From NCBI RefSeq assembly GCF_002218005.2, contig NZ_AP018678.1, positions 2,356,001 to 2,420,000 on the forward strand: a DNA stretch of 64,000 nucleotides. Reading direction: 5' to 3'. A program made the position numbers and the translations under genes. Origin of the DNA: Vibrio algivorus. Lineage in GTDB: Bacteria > Pseudomonadota > Gammaproteobacteria > Enterobacterales > Vibrionaceae. Positions 27,839 through 36,615 of the stretch are shown piece by piece; the first letter of the stretch is position 1, and every line of letters begins with the position of its first letter. The notes under the pieces were generated by a model that was not told where the DNA came from, ran no database searches, and saw only the letters and a list, made by a program, of their open reading frames with translations.

Positions 27839-28338
27839 ATATCGGATGATATCTGTCAGAATTCAGATAAAAGAAATCCCCAAAAGCATGGCGGCCAGTG
27901 GGGAAAATGGGAGAGAAATGGAGGTTTTCTAATTGTGTTTTATACCCAAGTAACTTCACTTGAATAATAGAAGCATTGACCAAGAGCATAAAAAACACAA
28001 GATTAGCGCCATCCCAACCTCTTAACCTTGAAGAGTATCCAGATAACTACCCCCACCAATCATCTAATTTTCACAAAAGTTACAAAAAATTTCCGAAGCA
28101 ATTCACAATCTTGTTTTCATTGGTAAATTAAATCAGTAATAGCATCAAGAAGTGGTGATTTATTCTGTTATTTTACTACAGAATGAATTTTGCTCTGGAG
28201 TGAAGAGAGATAAAGCTTGCTCATCAGAATATTCTCGATGAGAAATTGAGACTAGCACAGGGCCTTTAATTGAGAGTGTATAATTTTATTACGTTTACTT
28301 TCAGGTAGTTAATTGGTTTTATTTTTCCTTTTCCACAA
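27839..28338. other. Intergenic stretch between engB and Spot 42
   Basis: No gene is visible here. It holds a partial copy of the TATACCCAAGT repeat at 27941-27958 and two short dyads: TTCTGT...ACAGAA near 28155-28176 and a 23-25 bp imperfect palindrome at 28219-28243 (CTCATC...GATGAG around GAATATTC). The dyads could be protein-binding sites or RNA hairpins. I see no convincing promoter plus terminator pair for a further small RNA. Confidence 0.4.
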
Positions 28339-28339
28339 G

Positions 28340-28444
28340 AAAAAACGCCCCAGTCAAAAACTGACTGGGGCGGCTGAAACAGCCTAATCCAATAACGTGA
28401 AACAAAAGGTCTAAAAGATAGAACATCTTACCTCTGTACCCTAC
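28340..28444 (-). ncRNA. spf: Spot 42 small regulatory RNA
   Basis: On the minus strand the 105-nt RNA begins GTAGGGTACAGAGGTAAGAT and continues with UUCUAUCUUU and AGACCUUUU, nearly identical to E. coli Spot 42. It ends with a GCCCCAGTCA...TGACTGGGGC hairpin and a T run. Spot 42 is Hfq-dependent and silences catabolic genes for secondary carbon sources when glucose is present (low cAMP). The location between polA and engB is conserved. A small frame covers this region but only reads through the RNA. Confidence 0.97.
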
Positions 28445-28451
28445 GCCTCTT

Positions 28452-28479
28452 AATCTACCGGAAATGATACTCAGATCAA
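28452..28479 (-). promoter_or_regulatory. Sigma-70 promoter of Spot 42
   Basis: TTGATC (28474-28479) and TAGATT (28452-28457) are 16 bp apart, with the RNA start seven bases beyond the -10 box. A weak CRP-like half-site (TTTTCACAA on the minus strand, near 28508-28523) lies upstream. In E. coli cAMP-CRP represses this promoter. Confidence 0.7.
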
Positions 28480-28558
28480 GCTTTTTCTGTACTAAATTTT
28501 CATCTTTTTTGTGAAAATTACAAATTAACAAACAAAATCAAAACTTTATTTCGAATAA

Positions 28559-28583
28559 AAAAAAGCCACCTAGTGAGGTGGCT
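28559..28583 (-). terminator. Intrinsic terminator after polA
   Basis: On the minus strand AGCCACCT pairs with AGGTGGCT (28564-28571 with 28576-28583) around four bases, followed by a long T run. It keeps polA transcription out of Spot 42. Confidence 0.92.
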
Positions 28584-28616
28584 CATAGAAATAAATGTAA
28601 ATGAAACAGTAAGCGG

Positions 28617-31448
28617 TTAGTGGGCTTGATCCCAGTTGTCTCCATGGCCAAATTCCGCCACTAATGGCACATTCAACTCAGCAGCAGACTCCATTAGCTC
28701 CTGTATTTTTATTTCAATACGCGCTAATTCGCTTTCTTTCACTTCAAACACCAATTCATCGTGTACTTGCATCAACAGTTTCACATCGCCATTGCCTTCT
28801 GCTTGGATCCACTGATCAACAATCAGCATGGCTTTTTTAATGATATCTGCCGCTGTTCCTTGCATTGGTGCATTGATTGCCGCACGCTCTGCCCCTTTAC
28901 GACGCATTCCATTACTTGATTTAATTTCTGGTAGGTGTAAACGACGGCCAAATAAGGTTTCAACATAACCCTGCTGCGTTGCTTGTGAACGAGTATCTTC
29001 CATATACTGCATCACTCCAGGGTAGCGCTCAAAGTAAACATCCATATATTGCTGTGCTTCACCACGCGGAATACCTAGTTGCTTAGCGAGACCAAAGGCG
29101 CTCATGCCATAAATCAAACCAAAGTTAATCGCTTTAGCACGGCGACGCTGTTCGGACGTGACTTGTTCGATGCTGCATCCCATGACTTCAGCGGCGGTGG
29201 CAGAGTGAATATCTTTACCTTGAGCAAACGCATCTAATAACGCTTTATCACCAGATAAGTGTGCCATGATACGTAATTCAATCTGCGAGTAGTCGACTGC
29301 TAAAATTTTCCAGCCATGTGGCGCAACAAACGCTTGGCGAATACGGCGACCTTCTTCATTACGGATTGGAATATTTTGTAAGTTTGGATCGGTTGATGAT
29401 AAACGTCCCGTTGCAGTGACCGCTTGATGATACGAAGTATGCACACGCCCGGTTTGCGGGTTGATCATCTTAGGCAATTTATCAGTGTAGGTTGATTTCA
29501 ATTTCGCTAAACCACGATTTTCTAAAATCAACTTAGGTAGAGGATAATCTAATGCTAACTCTTGCAATACTTCTTCATTGGTTGATGGTGCTCCAGATGC
29601 GGTCTTCTTGACCACTGGCAAACCCATTTTTTCAAACAAAATCGCTTGTAATTGTTTTGGTGAATTAAGATTAAATTCTTGTTCAGCCAATTCAAATGCT
29701 TTCGCTTTTAGCTCTTCAAGACGTACTTCTAACTCTTTTGATTGAGCATTCAGCAACATGTCATCAATCATTACGCCGGTACGTTCAATACGAGAAATCA
29801 CGGGTACTAGAGGCACTTCTATATCTTGATAGATAGATTTCAAGCCTACATCTTGCTCTAAAGCGGCTTGCAAACGGTTATGCAAACGTAGTGTCACATC
29901 CGCATCTTCCGCTGCATAAGGTCCGGCTTCTTCAATATCCAACTGGTTAAAGGTCAGTTGCTTTTTACCTTTACCTGCCAATGATTCAAAAGAAATACAG
30001 TTATGCTGTAAGAAGCGGAACGCTAGGCTATCCATATCATGTTTACCACCAACGCTGTTAAACACGTAAGAAGCTAACATGGTGTCAAAACGAATGCCTT
30101 TCATCTCGATATCATAACGAGCGAGCACGCTGGCATCGTATTTCAGGTTCTGACCGACCTTAGCTTGTGAATCATCTTCTAGAATCGGTTTAAGCTGTTC
30201 AAGTACCCAATTGCGATCCAGTTGTGTTGGCGCATCAAGGTAATCATGGGCAACCGGTACATAAGCCGCTTCTCCTTCTGCAACCGCAAAAGACAAACCA
30301 ATTAAATTGGCTTCCATGTAGTTCAAGCTATCGGTTTCAGTATCGAATGCAAACACATCAGAAGCTTTCAATTTATCTAACCAAACAAGGAAAGTGTCTT
30401 GATCAAAAATGATTTCATAATTGCTGCGATCAATATTAGCTGGACTCATATCAACTTCGAGAGCATCTGCGGTGGTCGCCGATTTTGTCATGCTTTGATT
30501 AGCACCGCCGCGCTGTTCTGCTTTAACTTGTGCGAGTCCATCGACTGCAGCAATTTTACCGTCGCCACCTTCAAGTAATTCGTTTAACCAAGATTTAAAG
30601 GTCAGCTCACCAAATAGTTTCATCAGCTCATCTTTGTTAGGTTCAGCTTTGCAAAGATCTTGCGGCTGACAATCGAGCTCCACATCCAGTTTGATGGTTG
30701 CTAGCAGATATGAAAGATCCGCGTTTTTTTTATTTTCTAGCAGCTTTTTAGCCATGGTTTTCGAACCACGGAAAGAAAGATCGGCGATCTTATCTAAATT
30801 TTGGTAAATGGTTTCTAAACTACCTAGACCTTGCAACAAAGCGACAGCAGTTTTATCACCGACACCTGGTACACCCGGAATGTTATCCACTTTATCGCCC
30901 ATCAACGCGAGATAATCGATAATAAGCTCTGGTGGTAATCCAAACTTTTCAATCACCCCTTCTCTATCCATTACGACATTGGTCATGGTATTGATCAGCG
31001 TAACATTATCATCCACTAGCTGAGCCATATCTTTATCACCAGTACTGATTAATACTGGCATACCTTGCTTAGAAGCTTGTGAAGACAAAGTACCAATCAC
31101 ATCATCAGCCTCAACACCCGGCACACAAATCAACGGCAAACCCATTGCACGAATAATGTTATGCAAAGGCTCAATTTGATCGCGTAACTCTTGCGGCATC
31201 GAAGGACGGTTCGCTTTATATTCAGAGTACATTTCATCGCGGAAAGTTTTGCCTTTGGCATCAAAGACCACGGCAATACGCTCAGAAGAAAACTGCTTCA
31301 TCATACTGCGTAGCATGTTAACCACACCATACACAGCGTTAGTTTGAATGTTGCCGTTATTCATACTTTCAGGATAAGCGTGAAAAGCACGATATAAATA
31401 AGAAGATCCATCAATAAGAATCAAGGAGTTGTCAGCGATTGTTGCCAT
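28617..31448 (-). CDS. polA: DNA polymerase I
   Basis: Pol I removes RNA primers, fills gaps and takes part in repair. All three domains are present in the 943 residues. The 5'-3' exonuclease (1 to about 300) has VFDAKGKTFRDEMY and GVEADDVIGTL. The 3'-5' exonuclease (about 340-520) keeps FAFDTETDSL, so proofreading should be active. The polymerase domain has motif A DYSQIELRI, motif B RRRAKAINFGLIYGMSAFGL and motif C QVHDELVFE. An insert of about 20 residues (around GGANQSMTKSATTADALE) between exonuclease domains is longer than in E. coli. It is a single-gene unit flanked by Spot 42 and RyhB. Confidence 0.98.
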   Translation of the reverse strand: MATIADNSLILIDGSSYLYRAFHAYPESMNNGNIQTNAVYGVVNMLRSMMKQFSSERIAVVFDAKGKTFRDEMYSEYKANRPSMPQELRDQIEPLHNIIRAMGLPLICVPGVEADDVIGTLSSQASKQGMPVLISTGDKDMAQLVDDNVTLINTMTNVVMDREGVIEKFGLPPELIIDYLALMGDKVDNIPGVPGVGDKTAVALLQGLGSLETIYQNLDKIADLSFRGSKTMAKKLLENKKNADLSYLLATIKLDVELDCQPQDLCKAEPNKDELMKLFGELTFKSWLNELLEGGDGKIAAVDGLAQVKAEQRGGANQSMTKSATTADALEVDMSPANIDRSNYEIIFDQDTFLVWLDKLKASDVFAFDTETDSLNYMEANLIGLSFAVAEGEAAYVPVAHDYLDAPTQLDRNWVLEQLKPILEDDSQAKVGQNLKYDASVLARYDIEMKGIRFDTMLASYVFNSVGGKHDMDSLAFRFLQHNCISFESLAGKGKKQLTFNQLDIEEAGPYAAEDADVTLRLHNRLQAALEQDVGLKSIYQDIEVPLVPVISRIERTGVMIDDMLLNAQSKELEVRLEELKAKAFELAEQEFNLNSPKQLQAILFEKMGLPVVKKTASGAPSTNEEVLQELALDYPLPKLILENRGLAKLKSTYTDKLPKMINPQTGRVHTSYHQAVTATGRLSSTDPNLQNIPIRNEEGRRIRQAFVAPHGWKILAVDYSQIELRIMAHLSGDKALLDAFAQGKDIHSATAAEVMGCSIEQVTSEQRRRAKAINFGLIYGMSAFGLAKQLGIPRGEAQQYMDVYFERYPGVMQYMEDTRSQATQQGYVETLFGRRLHLPEIKSSNGMRRKGAERAAINAPMQGTAADIIKKAMLIVDQWIQAEGNGDVKLLMQVHDELVFEVKESELARIEIKIQELMESAAELNVPLVAEFGHGDNWDQAH

Positions 31449-31774
31449 AGTGTCTAGTACCCAAGCTGATGAGAAACATACGATCCGCCTAGAATGCCAC
31501 GTCTGGCTAAATGAATCTATTCATATGTCTGTTCTAGATATTAACCAACTGTGGATAACTTTGTTGTTAACTTTTCAAATGACATTTTAAAAAAATCAAG
31601 ATCATTATTAAAAAATAAAACTAATTTTTTATAAACAATAACTTATGACTTATTAGATCATGGCAGGATAAAAAGAAGCACAAGGATCTTTTGTGGAAAA
31701 CAATTAATCACAATGGATCCTATGTTAATTGACAATAATAACGATAGGTAAAGTTAGCTCACTAAATCATAGGC

Positions 31775-31946
31775 AAAAAGAAAGCGACACCGAGTGGGCG
31801 TCGCTTAGCAAAAAGTGGCTAGATGTAATACTTGATGCACCTACCACGAAAGCTTAAATACACTGGAAGCAATGTGAGCAATGTCGTGTCTTAAAGAAAC
31901 CAAGAATCTCATGCTGTTGCGTTTGATTCTCTTTTTCCCTTCGACG
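31775..31946 (-). ncRNA. ryhB: RyhB iron-stress small RNA
   Basis: On the minus strand 31863-31888 carries the RyhB core that pairs with target mRNAs. It includes CACGACATTGCTCACATTGC and is then followed by TTCCAG, identical to the E. coli core. The RNA ends with a GC-rich hairpin (AAGCGAC with GTCGCTT, 31782-31806) and a T run ending near 31775. The 5' end near 31946 is inferred from the promoter, giving about 170 nt. That is longer than the 90 nt of E. coli, as known for Vibrio RyhB. RyhB is Hfq-dependent and shuts down iron-using proteins when iron is scarce. The place next to polA matches V. cholerae. Confidence 0.93.
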
Positions 31947-31948
31947 TG

Positions 31949-31967
31949 GTTAATAATAATCATTCTC
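31949..31967 (-). promoter_or_regulatory. Fur box in the ryhB promoter
   Basis: GAGAATGATTATTATTAAC on the minus strand matches the 19-bp Fur consensus at 15 positions. It covers the -10 region of a promoter whose -35 is TTGATC (about 31975-31980), so iron-loaded Fur would block transcription of RyhB. Confidence 0.88.
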
Positions 31968-32099
31968 ATTAAATGATCAACCCCTAAATGAGAAAAAGTA
32001 TCATTTATTTTCGAGAAGAGTGAAAGGAGGAATTTAAGTGATTGATTTTAAATGCTTATTTTATATGGGATTCTAGAAGGGATTTTATCGACGATCGGG

Positions 32100-32340
32100 C
32101 GCTACGCTGCTCGTGGCTTGAAAAAAGAGGTTTCTAGTTAAGAGTACCTAGTTTCTAGGAAAGGGCGTTTCGTTACTCGGAAAAGATTGAGTTCGTGATA
32201 GAAAATCGTCATCCTGAAAAGCGACGAAGGGCGCAGTTCAGGATCTCCCACCACGATTTGAGTCTCAAGATTTCGTTATCCACCTCTCGGGCTTTTCACT
32301 TTTCGGAGAAACGAACAGCGCTGCGCCCGAGCAACGAGAT
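32100..32340. repeat. Intergenic repeat patchwork with 7-bp periodic TTTCTAG units
   Basis: Four heptads lie in phase at 32131-32158: TTTCTAG, TTAAGAG, TACCTAG, TTTCTAG. A second stretch at 32207-32249 (GTCATCCTGA...CAGGATCTCC) resembles the repeat at 52500-52592. No coding frame or RNA is recognisable. The wider gap from 31449 to 31774, beyond RyhB, is AT-rich, with one consensus DnaA box at 31550-31558 and no gene. Confidence 0.55.
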
Positions 32341-32350
32341 ACCTTTATCT

Positions 32351-33061
32351 CTATACTTTTAGTTCTTGCTGACACTGCCTATCAGATACTGTCGTTAACT
32401 TTTTCATTAAATAATTGAGTAATACGCCATACATAGGCACAAATAAACCTAAGCTAATAATCAGTTTTACGCTGTAATCAACCAAAGCAATTTCGGTCCA
32501 ATGCTCCGCCATAAATGGATCGCTACTCATGTAAAAGGCTATTGAGAAGAAAGCGATGGTATCAAGCGCATTACCAAATAGTGTTGAACAGGTTGGCGCA
32601 ACCCACCATTGCTTTAACTGACGTAAGCGGTTAAAAACATGTACATCCATAATCTGGCCAAGTAAATACGCCATAAAGCTAGCAATCGCAATACGGGCAA
32701 CAAACAAGTTAAACACTCCCAATTGAGCCATACCCTGAAACTTGCCTTCAAAGAACATTACCGATAACACATAAGAAATAGCCAGTGCAGGTAGCATCAC
32801 CCAGAAGATGATTTTACGTGCCATACCTGCGCCAAAAATGCGTACCGTTAGATCAGTGGCAAGGAAGATAAATGGGAAAGTAAATGCGCCCCAAGTGGTA
32901 TGTAAACCAAAGATGGTAAAAGGTATTTGGACTAAGTAATTACTGGATGCAATCACTACCAAATGGAAGATAACCAACCAAAACAATGCCTTGTTTTGTT
33001 GTTGATCAGTATATTGAACAGACGAGAACGCCGCCTGCGAAGCAGATTTTAAACGAGTCAT
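32351..33061 (-). CDS. yhhQ: Queuosine precursor transporter YhhQ (VUT family)
   Basis: YhhQ imports the queuosine precursors preQ0/preQ1, used to make the modified base at the wobble position of Asp, Asn, His and Tyr tRNAs. The 236-residue protein has about six to seven transmembrane helices. It carries family segments: ASNYLVQIPFTIFGLHTTWGAFTFPFIFLATDLTVRIFG near the N-terminus and the conserved STLFGNALDTIAFFSIAF later on. A preQ1-I-like riboswitch fold overlaps its ribosome site (AAGG, seven bases before ATG). That supports the substrate call independently of the protein. Confidence 0.92.
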   Translation of the reverse strand: MTRLKSASQAAFSSVQYTDQQQNKALFWLVIFHLVVIASSNYLVQIPFTIFGLHTTWGAFTFPFIFLATDLTVRIFGAGMARKIIFWVMLPALAISYVLSVMFFEGKFQGMAQLGVFNLFVARIAIASFMAYLLGQIMDVHVFNRLRQLKQWWVAPTCSTLFGNALDTIAFFSIAFYMSSDPFMAEHWTEIALVDYSVKLIISLGLFVPMYGVLLNYLMKKLTTVSDRQCQQELKV

Positions 33062-33068
33062 ATTGTGA

Positions 33069-33103
33069 CCTTTTTTTAATATATGGGGGCGAGGGAACCC
33101 ATA
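33069..33103 (-). promoter_or_regulatory. Probable preQ1 class I riboswitch controlling yhhQ translation
   Basis: On the minus strand a six-bp stem TATGGG/CCCATA (33098-33103 with 33082-33087) closes the loop TTCCCTCGCC. An A-rich tail TATTAAAAAAAGG follows. The loop CCU can pair with the tail AGG (33069-33071) to form the H-type pseudoknot of preQ1-I aptamers. That tail AAGG is also the Shine-Dalgarno of yhhQ, so ligand binding would hide it. The layout closely resembles the translational preQ1-I switch of Thermoanaerobacter. The fold is judged by eye, but the gene downstream is a queuosine-precursor transporter. Confidence 0.75.
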
Positions 33104-33208
33104 ATTGCAAATGAATAATATTCTATATTTGACTAATTAGTCAGATATTAAGGCGAGCGATTATACAGAAATGATCGCCCACTTCAACTGTTCGTTTTTC
33201 AAGCAAAG

Positions 33209-33250
33209 TTTCGAGTTTCGAGTTTCGAGTTTCGAGTTTCGAGTTTCGAG
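33209..33250. repeat. Perfect 7-bp tandem repeat, six copies of TTTCGAG
   Basis: Six exact copies fill 42 bp, ending ten bases from the stop codon of the DUF3630-like gene. The unit is one base different from the TTTCTAG heptads elsewhere in the window. Such arrays can change length by slippage. Confidence 0.95.
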
Positions 33251-33260
33251 GAGGATTGAG

Positions 33261-33566
33261 TTATCCGATGCCCGTGGCAAATAATTTCGCTAAATATTGT
33301 AGCTCTTCATCCGCCAGGCTCGGTGCCATTGCTTCTAACCACATAGTCTCAGAATAATGTTCAGCACGTAAAAATAACTGGCAGCCTTCAAAGTCAATGA
33401 GCCATGAATGTAGATCAGCATCATTTTGTTTTTCAATAATAGAAGCCGATAACAGTTTCACCAGCTCTGAGCCTAATACTGGAAAGGAGTCATAATCAAA
33501 CCTAGGATTAAGTAAGATCACTCGTCCGGCCTGTGCATCAAATTCTCTTAAGCTATATTTGGCCAT
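33261..33566 (-). CDS. Small conserved protein downstream of recQ, DUF3630-like
   Basis: A 101-residue soluble protein with no signal peptide or membrane segment. It contains one cysteine (FEGCQLFLRAEHYSETMWLEAM) and an acidic middle. It resembles the DUF3630 proteins found after recQ in vibrios, though I assign this from context and memory. It starts three bases after the recQ stop, so the two are almost certainly co-transcribed and translationally coupled. Function is unknown; a role with RecQ would be inference only. Confidence 0.75.
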   Translation of the reverse strand: MAKYSLREFDAQAGRVILLNPRFDYDSFPVLGSELVKLLSASIIEKQNDADLHSWLIDFEGCQLFLRAEHYSETMWLEAMAPSLADEELQYLAKLFATGIG

Positions 33567-33569
33567 AAC

Positions 33570-35411
33570 CTACCCTTCACCATTGGTTAAATGCTCTTGA
33601 ATCACATCTAAAAAAGCATCGGCATATTTTTCAAGTTTACGTTGACCAACACCATTGACTGCCAGCATTTCACCATACGAAGTCGGTAGAATATCCGCCA
33701 TATCAACTAATGTAGCATCACTGAACACTACGTACGGCGGCAAGCCATCTTCATCGGCAATCGCTTTGCGCAACTTACGTAATTTGGCAAATAACTTCTT
33801 ATCGTAATTCTTAGTGACTAACTTGTCGTTTTTAGCTGAGCGTACTGCAGTATCTAAACGCGGCACCGCCAATTCAATCGACATTGCACCGCGTAATAAA
33901 GGACGCGCTTCTTCGGTTAACTGCAAGGTAGAGTTACGAGTGATGTTTTGCGTCAGCAGCCCTTTATGAATTAATTGGCGCATAATACTAACCCAATAAT
34001 CATGGCTATGCTCTTTTCCAATACCATAGGTGCTGATCTTATCGTGGCCGTTATCGCGCACACGAATATTTTGCATACCACGTAAAACTTCGACCACATA
34101 ACCAACACCAAAACTTTGATTGACTCGATAAACACACGACAAGGCTTTTTGCGCCGCTTCAGTGCCATCAAAATGTTTCGGTGGATCTAGGCAGATATCG
34201 CAGTTACCGCATGCTTTATGGCTGTACTCACCAAAGTAATTGAGCAGTACTTGGCGACGACAAGTTTGCGCTTCAGCAAAGGCACTCATCGCATTCAATT
34301 TGTGGCTTTCAACTTGTTTTTGCGGACCATCATCTTTTTCATCAAGCATGCGGCGCAGCCACCCCATATCGGCAGGGTCATATAACATCACCGCTTCCGC
34401 AGGCAAGCCATCACGCCCTGCTCGTCCGGTTTCTTGATAATAAGATTCAATGTTACGCGGAATATCAAAGTGCAGTACGAAGCGCACATTAGGCTTATTG
34501 ATACCCATACCAAATGCCACTGTAGCCACTACGATTTGAATATCGTCTTTTTGAAAGGCTTCTTGCACATAAGCGCGTTCATCGTTATCCATACCGGCAT
34601 GATAGCCTGCCGCACGAATATGGTTATTGCACAGCTTCTCGGTCACCATTTCGACTTTTTTACGGCTGCCACAATAAATGATACCGCATTGCCCTTTTTG
34701 GGTGGCAAGGTAGCGGATCACTTGCGAAACGGGCTTATGTTTTTCTAATAATGTGTAACGAATATTTGGTCGGTCAAAGCTACCTAAATATTCCAAAGGT
34801 TGATTCAGTTGTAGGCGAGAAATGATGTCTTTACGGGTCGCATCATCAGCTGTAGCGGTTAGCGCCATCACAGGAACATGGGGAAAACGCTGCTTTAATT
34901 GGCCAAGTAGTGCGTACTCAGGGCGAAAATCATGGCCCCATTGAGAAATACAATGTGCTTCATCTACCGCAATCATGCTGATCGGTAGATGCTCTAACCG
35001 CTCACTAAAGTCTCGACTTAAGATTCGTTCGGGCGAGATGTAAACCATCTTTAACTGACCGTTGTTCATGCGGTTATACACCCGGATCAATTCCTCTCTT
35101 TCCATACTGGAATTGATGCATTCTGCTGCTACACCATTAGCTTTTAATTGGTCGACTTGGTCTTTCATCAAGGAAATTAAAGGGGAAATAACGATGGTAA
35201 GGCCTGAGTGCAGCAAAGCGGGAACTTGATAGCACAAAGACTTGCCGCCACCGGTTGGCATAATCACTAAGCTATCTTGCCCTGCGAGCACACTGTCGAT
35301 CACCTCTTGCTGACCAACACGAAAGTTTTGATAACCAAACACATCTTGCAGAGTTTGAGCTGGTGTCGGTGTTGAATGCAAATGCACTTGTGCAGCGTCA
35401 GTGGTGGGCAT
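33570..35411 (-). CDS. recQ: ATP-dependent DNA helicase RecQ
   Basis: RecQ is a 3'-5' helicase of the RecF recombination pathway that unwinds forks and joints. Motifs in the 613 residues: Walker A MPTGGGKSLCYQ (motif I), DEAHCISQWGHDFRPEY (motif II and aromatic loop), ALTATAD (III), SYYQETGRAGRDG (VI). The zinc-binding cysteines are in CRRQVLLNYFGE...CGNCDIC. A winged-helix RQC domain follows, then a C-terminal HRDC domain (residues about 535-605). It is divergent from rarD and leads a two-gene unit. Confidence 0.97.
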   Translation of the reverse strand: MPTTDAAQVHLHSTPTPAQTLQDVFGYQNFRVGQQEVIDSVLAGQDSLVIMPTGGGKSLCYQVPALLHSGLTIVISPLISLMKDQVDQLKANGVAAECINSSMEREELIRVYNRMNNGQLKMVYISPERILSRDFSERLEHLPISMIAVDEAHCISQWGHDFRPEYALLGQLKQRFPHVPVMALTATADDATRKDIISRLQLNQPLEYLGSFDRPNIRYTLLEKHKPVSQVIRYLATQKGQCGIIYCGSRKKVEMVTEKLCNNHIRAAGYHAGMDNDERAYVQEAFQKDDIQIVVATVAFGMGINKPNVRFVLHFDIPRNIESYYQETGRAGRDGLPAEAVMLYDPADMGWLRRMLDEKDDGPQKQVESHKLNAMSAFAEAQTCRRQVLLNYFGEYSHKACGNCDICLDPPKHFDGTEAAQKALSCVYRVNQSFGVGYVVEVLRGMQNIRVRDNGHDKISTYGIGKEHSHDYWVSIMRQLIHKGLLTQNITRNSTLQLTEEARPLLRGAMSIELAVPRLDTAVRSAKNDKLVTKNYDKKLFAKLRKLRKAIADEDGLPPYVVFSDATLVDMADILPTSYGEMLAVNGVGQRKLEKYADAFLDVIQEHLTNGEG

Positions 35412-35584
35412 GCCTATCTCAATACAAAAAGTGAACCTAAAATCAGCCGCCCATTGTAGTGTTGTTTGGATATGATTGAAACATGAGGATCGGGCAATTT
35501 ACTTATTCCAGTAATTCATTAGGTAAATCTCTTGCTTGATTTTATACTTGTTGACTTTTCTAATAATAAAAAGATAAGCCTTTT

Positions 35585-36571
35585 ATGGATGATGAATTAA
35601 AACGTACTCAGCAAGGTGTATTACTTGCTGTTCTTGCCTATTTGATGTGGGGAATTGCCCCTATCTACTTTAAAGCCCTCGGTGATGTTCCCCCTTTTGA
35701 AATCCTTTGTCATCGCATCATTTGGTCTTTTGTTTTTCTTGCAGCATTACTGTATTTCACTAACGGTTGGCCGACCGTTAAGGAAACATTACGCTCCAAA
35801 ACCAAAGTCACTTATTTATTGATCACTTCCGTCACGATTGGTGCGAACTGGCTAGTGTTTATTTGGGCGATCAGCATTGGTCACATGCTCGATGCCAGCC
35901 TAGGGTATTACATCAATCCTTTATTTAATGTCATCTTAGGGATGATTTTTTTAAGCGAGAAGTTACGTAAACTACAATGGTTTGCCGTCGCATTAGCCAC
36001 GGCTGGAGTATTAGTTCAATTGATAGTATTTGGCTCAGTACCAATCATTGCCATCATGCTGGCGTTCACTTTTGGCATGTATGGCTTATTACGTAAAAAG
36101 GTCAATTTGGATGCCTTTACTGGGTTATTTATTGAAACCTTAGTATTACTGCCAGTAGCCTTTCTTTACTTATTTGCTTTGGCCGATACCGCGACCAGCC
36201 ACTTAGGCGCCAACAGCCTGACACTCAATGTATTACTCATTTCTGCCGGTATTGTCACCACCTTACCTTTATTATGCTTTGCTGGTGCGGCAGTACGCTT
36301 ACGTCTTGCCACTCTGGGTTTTATTCAATACATAGGCCCAAGCCTAATGTTTATCTTGGCAGTATTTGTGTATGGCGAAGCCTTTACTGCCGATAAAATC
36401 ATCACCTTTGCTTGTATTTGGGCAGCCTTGATTGTATTTACTTGGGATGGATTAAAGAACAACTCTAATAATAAGAAACTGGCGGCAGCGCAGAGAAAAG
36501 AAGCGTTAGAGATCGACATTACTAATGAAACTTTGACACAGGATTTAAATCAAACTGATCCGCGGCGCTAA
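35585..36571 (+). CDS. rarD: RarD, EamA/DMT-family permease
   Basis: An inner-membrane permease with ten predicted helices and two EamA repeats, 328 residues. Family marks include MWGIAPIYFKAL near the N-terminus, GANWLVFIWAISIGHMLDASLGYYINPL in helices 3-4 and LGFIQYIGPSLMFILAVFVYGE near the C-terminus. RarD was named for an effect on chloramphenicol resistance, but the natural substrate is unknown. The C-terminal tail is charged and cytoplasmic. It stands alone, divergent from recQ and upstream of csrB. Confidence 0.92.
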   Translation: MDDELKRTQQGVLLAVLAYLMWGIAPIYFKALGDVPPFEILCHRIIWSFVFLAALLYFTNGWPTVKETLRSKTKVTYLLITSVTIGANWLVFIWAISIGHMLDASLGYYINPLFNVILGMIFLSEKLRKLQWFAVALATAGVLVQLIVFGSVPIIAIMLAFTFGMYGLLRKKVNLDAFTGLFIETLVLLPVAFLYLFALADTATSHLGANSLTLNVLLISAGIVTTLPLLCFAGAAVRLRLATLGFIQYIGPSLMFILAVFVYGEAFTADKIITFACIWAALIVFTWDGLKNNSNNKKLAAAQRKEALEIDITNETLTQDLNQTDPRR

Positions 36572-36615
36572 TCTATACCCAAGTAACGTCAATATGCAGA
36601 CTTACTACCTCACCC

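Noticed and set aside
28508..28523. CRP site upstream of Spot 42 as a separate feature
   Set aside because: Only one half matches. It is mentioned with the promoter because E. coli regulation makes it plausible, but it is not supported enough to stand alone.
28319..28531. 70-codon open frame on the minus strand
   Set aside because: It lies over the Spot 42 RNA and its promoter, has no evident ribosome site, and its sequence conservation is explained by the RNA.
31550..31558. Consensus DnaA box (TGTGGATAA) in an AT-rich gap upstream of polA, taken as a possible origin
   Set aside because: It is a single box with no cluster, no gidA/mioC neighbours and no ordered AT-rich 13-mers. One chance match in this much AT-rich DNA is not remarkable.
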